Notes: a model not told the origin generated them from the letters alone. A stretch of DNA of 64,000 bases from Ferruginibacter sp. (GCF_028288465.1 NZ_JAQBNR010000021.1:186001-250000); one strand, 5' to 3'. Positions 1 to 8,788 are shown, counted from the stretch's first letter. A program made the numbers and translations.

Positions 1-552
1 GGAATTTACCAGGATAAAAAAGCTGGCTATACCTGCAATATTTTTTGCTTCTTCCCAATTTAACAAGTTCAGTACCGGGGATAAAAATATCCCCCCGCCA
101 ATACCCACCATACCGGATAAAAATCCCAGCCCCGTGCCCAAAGGAATGGACCGAATCAATATTTTTTTTCTGTCTGTAACAGGCTTTACCGGTCTTACCA
201 CCTGGAAAAACAAGGCAATGGCGGAAAGTACCAGCACCGCTCCCAACAAGATAAAGAAAGTGCGTTCCGATAATTTAAAGGTGGCTCCCAGCAGAGCAGC
301 AGGCACACTAAAAATAACGTACGGGATTGCCTTTTTTAAAGACAAAAAACCTTTTGAATAAGCGATAGCGCAACCGATTGTTACCACTGCAATATTGCAC
401 AGCAATGCATGAGTGCGAATGGTATTGAAATCAGTTATGAACAGACTGAGAATAGCAAGGTAACTGGAACCGCCCCCAAAGCCAACACTGCTGTATAAAA
501 AAGCAATCACCAGGAAAAGCAGCGAAATAATGATAAGAGTAGAAGTGTGCAT
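1..552 (-). CDS. TauE/SafE-family membrane permease (C-terminus beyond window)
   Basis: The reverse strand is open from an ATG at 552 to the window edge (184 codons), so only the N-terminal part is seen. The translation is highly hydrophobic and carries the glycine-rich motif FGGGSSY near residue 25 and a second one, GMVGIGGGIFLSP, near residue 155. These repeated glycine motifs are typical of the TauE/SafE (DUF81) permeases, which export sulfite, sulfoacetate or related organic anions. It lies downstream of the molybdenum-cofactor genes on the same strand. A sulfur-oxyanion role would fit a molybdoenzyme context, but that is inference. The first 45 bases of its coding region overlap the tail of the degenerate moeB frame. 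Substrate unknown. Confidence 0.85.
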   Translation of the reverse strand, partial: MHTSTLIIISLLFLVIAFLYSSVGFGGGSSYLAILSLFITDFNTIRTHALLCNIAVVTIGCAIAYSKGFLSLKKAIPYVIFSVPAALLGATFKLSERTFFILLGAVLVLSAIALFFQVVRPVKPVTDRKKILIRSIPLGTGLGFLSGMVGIGGGIFLSPVLNLLNWEEAKNIAGIASFFILVNS

Positions 553-938
553 TTTACATAATTATTGATACGAAGATAAACCGCCCTGCAGGCTAAACAC
601 ATTGTGCCCTGCGCATTTTGCGGGGTTAAAAATGTATCGTGACATATGATGTTTGTTGAAGGGTTTTGAAGGGAACGTTTTTTAGATAATACCGCCACTT
701 TCTTTGGACCTGTTTCTGCTTTGTCAAATAAGGTTTGTCCTGGCAGATTGCTGAGTGCAATGGTATCTTCATCTGCCAGCCCGATGGCGCCAACGCCCAT
801 ACTATTGAGATACTGCGCATAACGTGTTCCCAATCCACCCGCGTCTGCAATCGGCAATTTACCGTTTTGATGCGCCTGCTGCCCGGCTATGCCGAAACCT
901 TTTAGTTTTATCTGTTTGGAAAATCTAAGTTCATTCAT
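507..938 (-). pseudogene. moeB: Truncated, decayed moeB/thiF-like adenylyltransferase
   Basis: The frame starts at an ATG (938) that overlaps the mobA stop codon. About 100 residues resemble the start of MoeB/ThiF/HesA enzymes, which adenylate the C-terminus of MoaD or ThiS. The N-terminal RFSKQIKLKGFG block, an AGGLG block and the SNLPGQTLF block are recognisable. The nucleotide-binding GAGGLG has become DAGGLG, and the catalytic arginine block (usually SNLxRQ) reads SNLPGQ. After FLTPQNA the similarity stops and the frame runs into unrelated sequence. The zinc-binding CxxC pairs and the rhodanese part of a normal 340-380 residue protein are absent. This is therefore a 3'-truncated pseudogene at the end of the Moco operon. 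A functional moeB must be elsewhere if the pathway works. Confidence 0.8.
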
Positions 939-1533
939 GATTGGATGCCATCCTGTTTTTTGCCTCCAGGAAATCGGTGTAATAATTGGCATTAAAAAGT
1001 TCGGCATCATCTGCCGGAAAAATCGTTTTAATTTCCTGGCCAATCAAAAATTTTCGGGGACACGTACTGCCACTTTGTATATAGGTTTCGGCTGCTTCCA
1101 AAGCAGCAGGTTCCCATATTGCAATCAATGGTTCCGGCAATTTAGATTGCGTAGCTGCATAAGCTGTAGCAGGCTTTTGGCTATCCCGCTGATTAATTAA
1201 TTGAGCAATTGTTTCACCGGTCAAATGCGGCAAATCCACTGCCACCACCAGCCAGGCTTTATCGGGATAAGCATGATGTGCAGATAAAATGCCATTCAGT
1301 GGCCCTTTGTAAAGACCTTCATCCGTAATATATGCTTCGCCTGTTTGCAAATTATTTACCTGGTCTACCCGGCAGCTTATAAAAACTTTTGCGCAATATT
1401 TTGTCAGCAGCTGGTATAAAAAACTGCGTTGGTTAATGGCTTCGTGATATTGCAATTCGCCCTTATCCATATTCATCCTGCTGCCTTTCCCACCCGCCAG
1501 CACAAGGCCATATAAGTCACCTGTTAAAATCAC
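931..1533 (-). CDS. mobA: Molybdenum cofactor guanylyltransferase MobA-like
   Basis: This 200-residue protein is of the MobA/nucleotidyltransferase (GT-A fold) type, which attaches GMP to molybdopterin. Evidence is the N-terminal GLVLAGGKGSRM with a following DKG (GTP-binding loop), LYKGPLNGILSA and the metal-binding aspartate in VVAVDLPHL. The start is taken as GTG at 1533 because a strong AGGAGG lies 5 bases upstream and the glycine loop then begins about 13 residues in. The frame extends further upstream only inside moaC. The gene overlaps the moaC end by 17 bases and its stop overlaps the start of the broken moeB, so it is translationally coupled in the operon. The exact nucleotide transferred (GMP or CMP) cannot be read from the sequence. 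Confidence 0.88.
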   Translation of the reverse strand: MILTGDLYGLVLAGGKGSRMNMDKGELQYHEAINQRSFLYQLLTKYCAKVFISCRVDQVNNLQTGEAYITDEGLYKGPLNGILSAHHAYPDKAWLVVAVDLPHLTGETIAQLINQRDSQKPATAYAATQSKLPEPLIAIWEPAALEAAETYIQSGSTCPRKFLIGQEIKTIFPADDAELFNANYYTDFLEAKNRMASNHE

Positions 1534-1999
1534 TTTTACCTCCTTTTTTTTCCAGTAACCTGGTTTGTGAAATGATGATATCATGCGACAGTGCTTTGCA
1601 CATATCATACACTGTTAATGCCGCCACAGACGCCGCCGTTAAAGCTTCCATCTCAACACCGGTTTTACCATCACATTTTACCGTGGCATTTATCAGCAAT
1701 AAATTTTCGCCAGGTTCTATATTGATTAAAATTTGCGAGAGCGACAACGGATGACAAAGCGGAATTAAGTCAGCCGTGCGTTTAGCTGCCATTGTTGCAG
1801 CAATTATAGCTGTGGCAAAAATGCTGCCCTTGCTGCTGAGAAATTTATTTTTTTCAAGCTGTTCAAAAACCGAAACTGGGAATACCACTGTTGACTGAGC
1901 CGTTGCTGTTCGGGTGCTGATTTTTTTTTCAGATACATCCACCATCTGCGGATTTCCATCTGTATCAAGATGCGATAGTATGCTTTTCTCTTTTTTCAT
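1517..1999 (-). CDS. moaC: Cyclic pyranopterin monophosphate synthase MoaC
   Basis: MoaC converts the MoaA product (3',8-cyclo-7,8-dihydro-GTP) to cyclic pyranopterin monophosphate. The 160-residue length is normal. Family motifs are all present: MVDVSEK near the N-terminus, KGSIFATAIIAATMAAKRT, the LCHPL loop, the GVEMEALTA helix and TVYDMCKA with the catalytic aspartate and lysine. The ATG overlaps the moaA stop by four bases (ATGA), so the two enzymes that act in sequence are translationally coupled. The 3' end contains the ribosome-binding site of mobA. Confidence 0.97.
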   Translation of the reverse strand: MKKEKSILSHLDTDGNPQMVDVSEKKISTRTATAQSTVVFPVSVFEQLEKNKFLSSKGSIFATAIIAATMAAKRTADLIPLCHPLSLSQILINIEPGENLLLINATVKCDGKTGVEMEALTAASVAALTVYDMCKALSHDIIISQTRLLEKKGGKSDFNR

Positions 2000-2973
2000 C
2001 CGCCGATTAATGACATTGATTTTTTGAATTCATTTTTTTCCTCTGCTTCAAAGCCATCTTTAAACCGGTTGTGGATAGCCTTCAAAATAAACGGCTTTAT
2101 TAAATCGGGATGCGGATTTTGTTGCAACAGCTTTTTAAATGATACGCTTTCATTGGTGTACAAACAAGTTTGCAATTCTCCTTTTGCAGAAACCCGGATG
2201 CGGTTACAGGTACCGCAGAATGTTCTTGAAAATGAAGGTATAATACCAAATGATCCGCGGCGATTTTCAATGGTATAATTTTCAGATGTTGAACTTGGCC
2301 CATCATTCATACGGTGGGTACCCGGGAAATGTTGCTGAATGTGATCCATGATCTTCAAAAAATCCCATTCTATTTTTTCAAAACTTTTGCTGTGGCCGTT
2401 AAACGGCATCTCTTCCAAAAAACGAACCGAGACATTCTGTTCGTGAGCAAACTCAATAAAAGGCAAAATATCATCTGTGTTTAAGCCATTCATTACTACG
2501 CAATTGATCTTTACATTAAAACCATTTTGCAGCAGTTGCAGCACATTATTGTAAACAACATCAAAATAATTGCGTCGGGTGATGGCATTAAAGCGGTCCT
2601 TATCCAGGCTATCCATACTCACGTTTATATTCAATATGCCCAATGCTTTTAAGGCAGCGATATGTTCCCCTATCAACGTTGCATTGGTAGTAATGGAAAT
2701 TTCTTCCAGCCCTTTTACAGCGGCCAGCCGGTGAAGAAAATCCATGAGCCCCTTTCTCACAAAAGGCTCTCCGCCGGTAATTCTTATTTTAGTAATTCCC
2801 AGCTCAATAAAAGTAGACGCAAGCAGGAACATCTCATCCCATGAAAGCAATTCCTTATTATGCGAAAACTCAATTCCTTCCGCCGGCATACAATACTGGC
2901 AACGCATATTACAGTTGTCTGTTACAGATAAGCGTAAGTAATTTATAACCCTGTTGTGATTGTCTGTGAGCAT
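1996..2973 (-). CDS. moaA: GTP 3',8-cyclase MoaA (radical SAM)
   Basis: MoaA is the radical-SAM enzyme that starts molybdopterin synthesis from GTP. The N-terminal cluster motif is CNMRCQYC (Cys21, 25, 28), followed by the SAM-binding GGEP motif in ITGGEPFVRKG. The C-terminal second [4Fe-4S] site is visible as CGTCNRIRVSAKGELQTC at about residues 255-272. The protein ends in the Gly-Gly needed for activity in this family. Length 325 is typical. It is the second gene of the operon after moaD, with a 66-base gap between them, and overlaps moaC. Confidence 0.97.
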   Translation of the reverse strand: MLTDNHNRVINYLRLSVTDNCNMRCQYCMPAEGIEFSHNKELLSWDEMFLLASTFIELGITKIRITGGEPFVRKGLMDFLHRLAAVKGLEEISITTNATLIGEHIAALKALGILNINVSMDSLDKDRFNAITRRNYFDVVYNNVLQLLQNGFNVKINCVVMNGLNTDDILPFIEFAHEQNVSVRFLEEMPFNGHSKSFEKIEWDFLKIMDHIQQHFPGTHRMNDGPSSTSENYTIENRRGSFGIIPSFSRTFCGTCNRIRVSAKGELQTCLYTNESVSFKKLLQQNPHPDLIKPFILKAIHNRFKDGFEAEEKNEFKKSMSLIGG

Positions 2974-3039
2974 TTATTGTAAGGATTTACCCAATGTAAT
3001 TATTTTTGAATTCTTCATTATAAAACTTGCGGGCAACGC

Positions 3040-3279
3040 TTAGCCGCCACTAACCGGAGGTATCAGCGCTACTTCATCTTCCCCTGTGATCATGACGTCA
3101 TTACCTGCATATGTATTGTTAACCGCAACGGATAAGGTCGCCAGTTTTTCCAACGCGGGAAACTGGTCGAAAAGTAGCTTTTTCAATTCGGCAACACTTA
3201 CCGGATCAGGCCCCGCATCAAACTCCGTAAAAAGATCGCCCGTTATTTCTTTCGCAACCCCAAAGGAAATTATTTTCAT
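3040..3279 (-). CDS. moaD: Molybdopterin synthase sulfur-carrier subunit MoaD
   Basis: This is a 79-residue ubiquitin-like protein ending in VALIPPVSGG. The C-terminal Gly-Gly is adenylated by MoeB and then carries the dithiolene sulfur to MoaE. It is the first gene of the minus-strand Moco group (moaD, moaA, moaC, mobA, broken moeB). No moaE or moeA is present in the window. Because the adjacent MoeB copy is truncated, MoaD here must rely on an activating enzyme encoded elsewhere. The DNA upstream is shared with the divergent SGNH hydrolase gene at 3518. Confidence 0.93.
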   Translation of the reverse strand: MKIISFGVAKEITGDLFTEFDAGPDPVSVAELKKLLFDQFPALEKLATLSVAVNNTYAGNDVMITGEDEVALIPPVSGG

Positions 3280-3517
3280 ATTTCTTTATTTTCGCAACAA
3301 TGCTTTTATCTTCTACTGCAAATATCAATAAATATAAGCAGGTGAAATTGTAAAAGACCAATTAATTCTGCTAAACTTGTAACCTCCGGTAACTCAAAAA
3401 AGCAGCCGGATTTTAACTCATTCCTTATTGCAAATATAAACTGCTTAAGCCCGAACTTCTAACGGTGGACGATTATTAAAAACAATTATATCTTTAAGCA
3501 AATAAATCAACAATGCC

Positions 3518-4342
3518 ATGCTGAAACTTCTGGGCCTTGCCGCAACTTTTGCTGCACTCGTATCTTTTAACAATAAGCCTTTAACCTGGGTTGCCATTGG
3601 AGATTCCATTACTTACTTAAATGAACACACCAATGAGACTGGTGACCGGGTTACAAAAGGTTATATGACGAGGGTGAAAGAAAAAATGCCCGATATAACC
3701 TATGTTAACAAAGGCTACAATGGGTGGACCAGTGGCGGGATTGCTGAAAGTATTGATAAGCTGGAATTAACAAAAGCAGATGTATACTCCGTTTTTTTAG
3801 GCACCAACGACTGGTGGCAGGGACGCCCCATTGGCACCATTGACGATTATAAAAACAATACCGGCAATAACACGGTATATGGCAGTTACCGCATTATCAT
3901 TAACAAGCTGCGCAGTTTAAACAGCGCTGCGGAAATTATTTTAATTACCCCTTTACAACGGGCAGATTTTGTTTATATCACTGATTTTAAAAATAATGCC
4001 TGGGGAAGTTACAAAGCGAAAAACGGGCAAACGCTGGAACAGTTTGCTTCCGCCATTAAAGCCATTGCAAAGTACGACCATTGTAAATTGGTGGACCTTT
4101 ACCATAAGAGCGGCATCACACTAAAGAATATGGTAAAATACAAACGTTTAAAAAACCCATCAACCGGCGTTTACACTAATTATCCCTACCCTGATTTTAT
4201 TGATGTTCCCTTTAACCCTGCAATGGATGAATATCCCTACCCTGTTGATGCGGTTGATATGACATACGATGGATTGCATCCCTCCGATAAAGGCTATGCG
4301 GTGATTGCAGATATGCTGGTTAAGCTGATGAAAAAATTATAA
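3518..4342 (+). CDS. Secreted SGNH/GDSL-family hydrolase
   Basis: This is a 274-residue esterase/acylhydrolase of the SGNH superfamily. Block I is AIGDSIT with nucleophile Ser30. GYNGWTSGG supplies the block II glycine, FLGTNDWW (GTND at 95-98) is block III, and DGLHPSDKG near residue 251 supplies the catalytic Asp/His pair of block V. A short hydrophobic N-terminus (residues 3-17) suggests export, though it lacks a charged n-region beyond one lysine. A 7-of-8 match to the -7 promoter box (TATCTTTA, 3488-3495) lies about 25 bases ahead of the ATG. Substrate not predictable; families of this kind deacetylate carbohydrates or cleave lipids. Confidence 0.87.
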   Translation: MLKLLGLAATFAALVSFNNKPLTWVAIGDSITYLNEHTNETGDRVTKGYMTRVKEKMPDITYVNKGYNGWTSGGIAESIDKLELTKADVYSVFLGTNDWWQGRPIGTIDDYKNNTGNNTVYGSYRIIINKLRSLNSAAEIILITPLQRADFVYITDFKNNAWGSYKAKNGQTLEQFASAIKAIAKYDHCKLVDLYHKSGITLKNMVKYKRLKNPSTGVYTNYPYPDFIDVPFNPAMDEYPYPVDAVDMTYDGLHPSDKGYAVIADMLVKLMKKL

Positions 4343-4462
4343 TTTTTTTAATGGTTATTTTACCACGTTTTCATTTGGTAAGTTCAAAATGTTTTGCCTG
4401 CGGGTAGCTACAAGATGCATAAGCCGCATATTTCCAGCAATGATTGCCAGGGGTAAAATTGG

Positions 4463-5320
4463 TTATTTTCTTTTTACACCACCCAGCCACAATAACCCAT
4501 CAATAATCAGTTTGTTTTGCTCTTTACTGCTGAAAGTGGAGGACAACGTTTTGTTGGTTTTATTTTCATAGTCGATATCGTTGTGGCCCATATTGCAGTA
4601 GATCATTTTATAGTTTTTATTTGTCCAAACTACCGGGTAATAGCCACTGTGCCATATTTCGGAAGGCTTGGGGCCGGTGCCCAGCGGAAAACTGGAGGAA
4701 TCAATAGATGCAAGTATAGTGATGTCTGGATTTTTGCCGAGATCATTTTCCCAACGGTACCATTCGTTGGGCGCTGCAGTAAAAGTAGCAGGTAATTTTT
4801 TTGTTACAGGGTGGCTTTTATTTTCTACCCGTAATACTGCACTGGTAGGCCGCCAGGTGTTGCTGGCATACGAGCCGGCACCGAGAAAATGATTGTGGTA
4901 CCAATCCCAGTTTTGCGGAAAGTCGGAAGGTGTTAAGGCAAAGGCCGAAAAATGAAAACCCATCCAGCCGCCACCATCTTCCATATATTTTTCAAAGGCT
5001 GCTCTTTGTTTAGCATCCTCCGGGCGGGTGTCTAAAAAAATCACTACCTGGTAACGGGAAAGAAAAGAAGTATTTAAATTGTCCCAGTTGCTGGTAGTAT
5101 CATATGTATAATGATATTTTCTCCCCATCGCCGGAAACCACTGGTTGGCTTCGTGCACAAAACTGATGTGAGCTTGGTCTTCTTTTGCGGTAAAAAAAGC
5201 AATCACGTTAAACCTCTTATTGCCATTTTTTTTCTGTGCAAAAATATTGCAACAAAATAACAGGCATACCAACGAAACAATGAATGAACGCAACAACCCT
5301 GTATTAACCTGCTTTTTCAT
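4463..5320 (-). CDS. Secreted ThuA-like domain protein
   Basis: The ThuA (trehalose-utilisation) fold is related to class I glutamine amidotransferases and is often used by Bacteroidota in sugar catabolism. After a signal peptide (LLRSFIVSLVCLLFCCNIFAQ) the protein shows FNVIAFFTAKEDQAHISFVHEA, QVVIFLDTRPED, EDGGGWMGFHFSAF and MIYCNMGHNDIDYE, the usual ThuA landmarks. The start at 5320 (MKKQVNTGLL) is preferred to the in-frame ATG ten codons upstream because it begins directly at a canonical signal peptide. It is convergent with the SGNH hydrolase. Catalytic activity is not established for the family. Confidence 0.85.
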   Translation of the reverse strand: MKKQVNTGLLRSFIVSLVCLLFCCNIFAQKKNGNKRFNVIAFFTAKEDQAHISFVHEANQWFPAMGRKYHYTYDTTSNWDNLNTSFLSRYQVVIFLDTRPEDAKQRAAFEKYMEDGGGWMGFHFSAFALTPSDFPQNWDWYHNHFLGAGSYASNTWRPTSAVLRVENKSHPVTKKLPATFTAAPNEWYRWENDLGKNPDITILASIDSSSFPLGTGPKPSEIWHSGYYPVVWTNKNYKMIYCNMGHNDIDYENKTNKTLSSTFSSKEQNKLIIDGLLWLGGVKRK

Positions 5321-5627
5321 TTTTAATTCTTTTTGTATAACCACACACAAACCGGTGCCTAAAGATACCTGTTAAAAATTGGTTTTATTTATTGCTATTG
5401 GTACTCTTTCTTTCATAGAAGTGGCTCCCCCGCATGGTTAAGATCAAGGTTGCCAAAAGATATCGAAAGGCAATGCGGGATAGTAATTGGAGTGATATAA
5501 ACGCCCCTCCTTACGAGTTTTAATTTCACACCTGTATAGATGCACATTTCAATCACGGCGAGTGTCAACTGTATTATTAACTTTTAATTTAAGAGACAAA
5601 ATAGTAATTTTAATTATAAAAAGAACC
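5321..5627. other. Intergenic region with a 29-codon orphan ORF
   Basis: This stretch separates the divergent ThuA-like and DUF4251 genes and must hold both promoters; no clean TAnnTTTG box was found. A plus-strand ORF at 5434-5523 (starts MVKIKVAKRYRKAM, ends APPYEF) has a basic, protein-like composition. It could be a remnant of a lost gene's C-terminus or chance; it is not annotated as a gene. Confidence 0.35.
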
Positions 5628-6122
5628 ATGAAAAAGACAGTAAAACTATTGCCGTTTTTTCTTTTTTTAATGCTGTTTATGTGCATTCAAATAGTGGTGA
5701 CTGCCCAGCAAAAAGTTGCTGCAAAAGAAACCACGATAAAAAATTTACTGGATAATCAACGGTATGTTTTTTATGCGGAGTCCGTAATACCCTCAAGCGG
5801 CCGCCAGCGCATCTTAACAACTGACTATACCGTTACGATTTTAAAAGATTCGATCATCAGCGATCTCCCCTATTTTGGCCGCGCCTATGCAGCACCCATT
5901 GGAAATACAGACGGTGGGATAAAATTTACCTCTGTTGATTTTGACTATTCAATCAACCGCAGAAAAAAAGGAGGTTGGGATGTTAACATTAAACCCAAAG
6001 ATGGTCAGGACGTACAGAATATGAGCCTCACAATCTACGATAATGGAAAGGCTTACCTGAATGTAAACAGTAACAACAGGCAGGCAATTTCTTTTAACGG
6101 TCGTATCACCAACATAAAATAA
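5628..6122 (+). CDS. DUF4251-family secreted protein
   Basis: The 164-residue product begins MKKTVKLLPFFLFLMLFMC and has a typical signal peptide ending near VTAQQ. The mature part matches the Bacteroidota DUF4251 family. Landmarks are a VFYAESVIPSSGRQR block, LTTDYTVTILKDSI, DLPYFGRAYAAP, the DFDYSINRRKKGGW block and a C-terminal beta segment ending in NGRI. Function is unknown; the family is made of periplasmic or outer-membrane-associated beta proteins. The ATG at 5628 is chosen because an upstream in-frame ATG would add 22 residues ahead of the signal peptide. An imperfect hairpin follows at 6154-6172. Confidence 0.82.
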   Translation: MKKTVKLLPFFLFLMLFMCIQIVVTAQQKVAAKETTIKNLLDNQRYVFYAESVIPSSGRQRILTTDYTVTILKDSIISDLPYFGRAYAAPIGNTDGGIKFTSVDFDYSINRRKKGGWDVNIKPKDGQDVQNMSLTIYDNGKAYLNVNSNNRQAISFNGRITNIK

Positions 6123-6153
6123 TCAGCTGTATTATTTCAATGAAATTGCCATT

Positions 6154-6172
6154 CCCAACATCAGATGTTGGG
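6154..6172. repeat. Short perfect inverted repeat downstream of DUF4251 gene
   Basis: CCCAACAT and ATGTTGGG are separated by three bases, 31 bases after the DUF4251 stop. There is no T-run on either side, so it is not a standard terminator; it may stabilise the transcript 3' end. Confidence 0.45.
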
Positions 6173-6394
6173 CAATATGGCGCGACTTAAAGTGAATACT
6201 CCAGTATGTTTAGACCTAAAAGCACTGCGCAGTGAGCCTGCTGCTTAACACTATTATTACAAATGATGCAACTTATTTACCTTATATTTTGATAATACAA
6301 TATATCTGCCACGATAGGTATTTTTTAACCAGTGTTTTTTTTTGTTTTAAGTGCTAATCAGATAACTTCGCTAATAACTTAAACTCTTATAAAT

Positions 6395-7267
6395 ATGAAA
6401 TGTAACTACGGTATTGTTTTAGGAACGGCATTTGCCTTATTTTTCAGCTCTTGTGTTAGTAAAAAAGTATTGAAGAGCGAACAAGATAAGAATACTGCAC
6501 TGCAGGCTGAGTACGCTAAGCTGCAGGAAGATCTTAAAAACTGTACAACCCTTACCGCATCAAATGCCCAGGGAAAAGCGTTGCTTGATGCAGAAATTGC
6601 CAGCCTGAAAAAACAAATTGATTTTCTGAAGGAAAACAACACCACTGCCTTAAAGCAACTGGAAAATTTATCAGTCATCAGTGGATCACAGGCTGAAAGT
6701 ATCAAGAAATCATTGGATAATATTGGTGCAAAAGATGCCTATATCCAGGACCTCCAGTCAGCCATCAGCCGTAAAGATTCTATGAACCTGGCATTGGTTA
6801 CCAATTTAAAAGGTGCTATTGGCAATATGGACGACAAAGACATCAATATTAAAGTTGATAAAGGTGTTGTTTACATCGATATCAGCGATAAATTATTATT
6901 TAAAAGTGGCAGCTATAATGTAAGCGACAAAGCTGGTGCTGTATTGGGCAAAGTTGCTATGGTGTTGAAAAACCAACCGGATATTGAATTTATGGTAGAA
7001 GGCCATACGGACAATGTTCCTTACAAAGGAAGCGATATGCTGATTGACAACTGGGATTTGAGTGTTAAAAGAGCTACTGCTGTTGTACGCATCCTGGAAA
7101 AACAATATGGCTTAAACCCTGCTAACATTACAGCTGCAGGACGTAGCGAATATAAACCAGTTACCGATAACACTACTGCAGAAGGCAGAGCCGCCAACCG
7201 CAGAACAAGAATTGTTATCCTGCCGCAGCTTGACCAGTTCTTTAAATTACTGGAACCCAAAAAGTAA
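6395..7267 (+). CDS. OmpA-family lipoprotein with coiled coil
   Basis: The signal peptide ends in a lipobox (FFSSC, lipidated Cys20). Residues from about 28 to 125 are heptad-like and rich in Lys, Glu, Gln and Leu, a predicted coiled coil. The last about 120 residues form an OmpA C-terminal peptidoglycan-binding domain. Within it, VEGHTDNVPYKG, a WDLSVKRATAVV helix, AAGRSEYKP and the AANRRTRIVI signature with the diaminopimelate-binding arginine are visible. The protein probably tethers the outer membrane to peptidoglycan. It is monocistronic, with a clear terminator 30 bases downstream. Confidence 0.93.
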   Translation: MKCNYGIVLGTAFALFFSSCVSKKVLKSEQDKNTALQAEYAKLQEDLKNCTTLTASNAQGKALLDAEIASLKKQIDFLKENNTTALKQLENLSVISGSQAESIKKSLDNIGAKDAYIQDLQSAISRKDSMNLALVTNLKGAIGNMDDKDINIKVDKGVVYIDISDKLLFKSGSYNVSDKAGAVLGKVAMVLKNQPDIEFMVEGHTDNVPYKGSDMLIDNWDLSVKRATAVVRILEKQYGLNPANITAAGRSEYKPVTDNTTAEGRAANRRTRIVILPQLDQFFKLLEPKK

Positions 7268-7295
7268 TACCATTTTTATAAACGATTTAATACAA

Positions 7296-7329
7296 AAAAA
7301 CCATCTGTAAAAAGATGGTTTTTGTTTTT
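7296..7329 (+). terminator. Intrinsic terminator after OmpA-family gene
   Basis: AACCATC and GATGGTT form a stem with an eight-base loop, followed by TTTTGTTTTTT. An A-run precedes the stem, so it may also serve the convergent SMR gene. Confidence 0.8.
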
Positions 7330-7345
7330 TGATACAGGGTGAGTT

Positions 7346-7672
7346 TTAGTTTGTAACCACTTTTAATCCTACGATCGAAGCTATTAATGTGCTGATAAAA
7401 AACAGGCGTGCAAAATCTGCCGGCTCTTTAAAAAATAATATGCCCGTTAACACGGTACCTACGGCGCCGATACCCGTCCACACTGCATAAGCTGTTCCCA
7501 TCGGCAATGATTGTGTTGCTTTATATAACAGCAACATACTGAGTGAAAGGCTGATAAAAAAGCCGGCAATCCACAACGTAGATGTAGTGCCGGTAGTTAA
7601 TTTAGCTTTGCCCAGGCAGGTGGTAAAACCTACTTCAAAAAGGCCTGCAATAATCAGCAAAATCCAGTTCAT
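7346..7672 (-). CDS. SMR-family exporter, Gdx/SugE-like
   Basis: This is a 108-residue four-helix small multidrug resistance protein. Glu13 in the first helix (AGLFEVGF) is the essential proton/substrate-coupling residue. The block PMGTAYAVWTGIGAVGT near residue 57 is typical of the subfamily that includes SugE/Gdx guanidinium exporters rather than the broad EmrE/QacE group. That subfamily call is from motif similarity only. The upstream region does not show a recognisable guanidine riboswitch. Only one SMR gene is present, so it would act as a homodimer. It is convergent with the OmpA-family gene. Confidence 0.85.
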   Translation of the reverse strand: MNWILLIIAGLFEVGFTTCLGKAKLTTGTTSTLWIAGFFISLSLSMLLLYKATQSLPMGTAYAVWTGIGAVGTVLTGILFFKEPADFARLFFISTLIASIVGLKVVTN

Positions 7673-7812
7673 ATTTTATCAAATTTTAATTAAGTAGTGT
7701 ATATTAATCTGGTGCAAACTTAACATTGTTCTGCCAATACCATTGGGATCCTTACTGACACCCGTCATCTCTAAAATTGCTGCCCGTCGTTTTAAATGCC
7801 TGCAAACAAACC

Positions 7813-7820
7813 TAACTTTG
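7813..7820 (+). promoter_or_regulatory. -7 promoter box TAACTTTG for pdxJ
   Basis: Exact match to the Bacteroidota TAnnTTTG box, 23 bases before the pdxJ ATG. It places the transcription start inside the upstream in-frame extension of the ORF (from 7796), which supports the ATG at 7844 as the true start. No well-spaced upstream TTG box was seen. Confidence 0.65.
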
Positions 7821-7843
7821 TACAGACAAGTAATATTTTTTTT

Positions 7844-8593
7844 ATGACAACACTTTCGGTTAACATCAATAAAATCGCTACGCTGCGGAACAGTCGTGGC
7901 GGCAACAACCCTGATCTTGTTAAAACAGCTTTAGATATTGAGCGTTTCGGGGCCCAGGGAATCACGGTTCATCCAAGGCCGGATGAAAGACATATCCGTT
8001 ACCAGGATGTGTTTGACTTAAAAAGAGTGATCAACACTGAACTGAATATTGAAGGCAATTGTACGGAAGAGAAATTTGTAACACTGGTATTGGCCAACCA
8101 GCCGGCACAGGTAACGCTGGTGCCCGATGCATTGGGACAGATTACCAGCAACCATGGATGGGATACGATTCAGCACAAAGATTATTTAATTAAGATGATC
8201 CGCCTGTTTCAAAATGAAGGGATCCGCACTTCTATTTTTGTTGACCCGGTAATTGAAATGGTGGAAGGTGCAGCCGCTACAGGCACCGACCGCATTGAGT
8301 TGTACACCGAAGCTTACGCCAAAGAGTTTGCAGCTGGTAATAAAGAAGCTGCTATTGAACCATATATAAAAGCAGCTGAAAAGGCCAACCTGCTTGGGCT
8401 GGGCATTAACGCAGGTCACGATCTGGACCTGCAAAACCTGCAGTATTTTGCACAGAACGTTCCCGGCTTGCTGGAAGTTTCTATCGGCCATGCCTTGATT
8501 TGTGATGCGCTTTATCTGGGATTGGAAAATACTGTACAATTATACAAACGTTGCCTGAGCGGGATAGAATCTTATGTTTATGGGGAAGAGTAA
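7844..8593 (+). CDS. pdxJ: Pyridoxine 5'-phosphate synthase PdxJ
   Basis: PdxJ condenses 1-deoxyxylulose 5-phosphate with 3-amino-2-oxopropyl phosphate to make pyridoxine phosphate (DXP-dependent vitamin B6 route). The 249-residue TIM-barrel protein shows [21 protein letters not shown] at the N-terminus, [13 protein letters not shown] with the substrate-binding His/Arg residues, [14 protein letters not shown] [21 protein letters not shown] with the catalytic glutamate, [13 protein letters not shown] and [12 protein letters not shown] at the end. All family blocks are present. The start at 7844 follows from the promoter position. It is monocistronic, in front of a convergent peptidase gene. 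Confidence 0.96.
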   Translation: MTTLSVNINKIATLRNSRGGNNPDLVKTALDIERFGAQGITVHPRPDERHIRYQDVFDLKRVINTELNIEGNCTEEKFVTLVLANQPAQVTLVPDALGQITSNHGWDTIQHKDYLIKMIRLFQNEGIRTSIFVDPVIEMVEGAAATGTDRIELYTEAYAKEFAAGNKEAAIEPYIKAAEKANLLGLGINAGHDLDLQNLQYFAQNVPGLLEVSIGHALICDALYLGLENTVQLYKRCLSGIESYVYGEE

Positions 8594-8661
8594 GTGCCAC
8601 CTTGAACTTATAAATTTATCTTTTTCAATCTCAAATATCAGGAAAAAATGAAAGCCCACCG

Positions 8662-8716
8662 CAACCCCGTCAGCGGTTAATCCGGATATCTATCGGGACT
8701 GACGGCGGTTGAAACG
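8662..8716. repeat. Large imperfect stem-loop in the pdxJ-peptidase gap
   Basis: CAACCCCGTCAG and CTGACGGCGGTTG form a long imperfect stem. The loop contains CCGGATATCTATCGGG, itself a degenerate palindrome resembling the perfect palindrome at 15481-15498. It sits between two converging genes; there is no T-run. Probably a repeat-derived element rather than a simple terminator. Confidence 0.45.
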
Positions 8717-8788
8717 AGCTCTTCAAATTTTTATTTTAAATCAGTGGAAACCACAACAAACTGAAGGCGTTCCAAATGGCTTAAAAAA

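Noticed and set aside
7673-7843. Guanidine riboswitch upstream of the SMR gene
   Set aside because: I looked for guanidine-I and -II style motifs; only isolated ACGGG words are present, with no matching stems.
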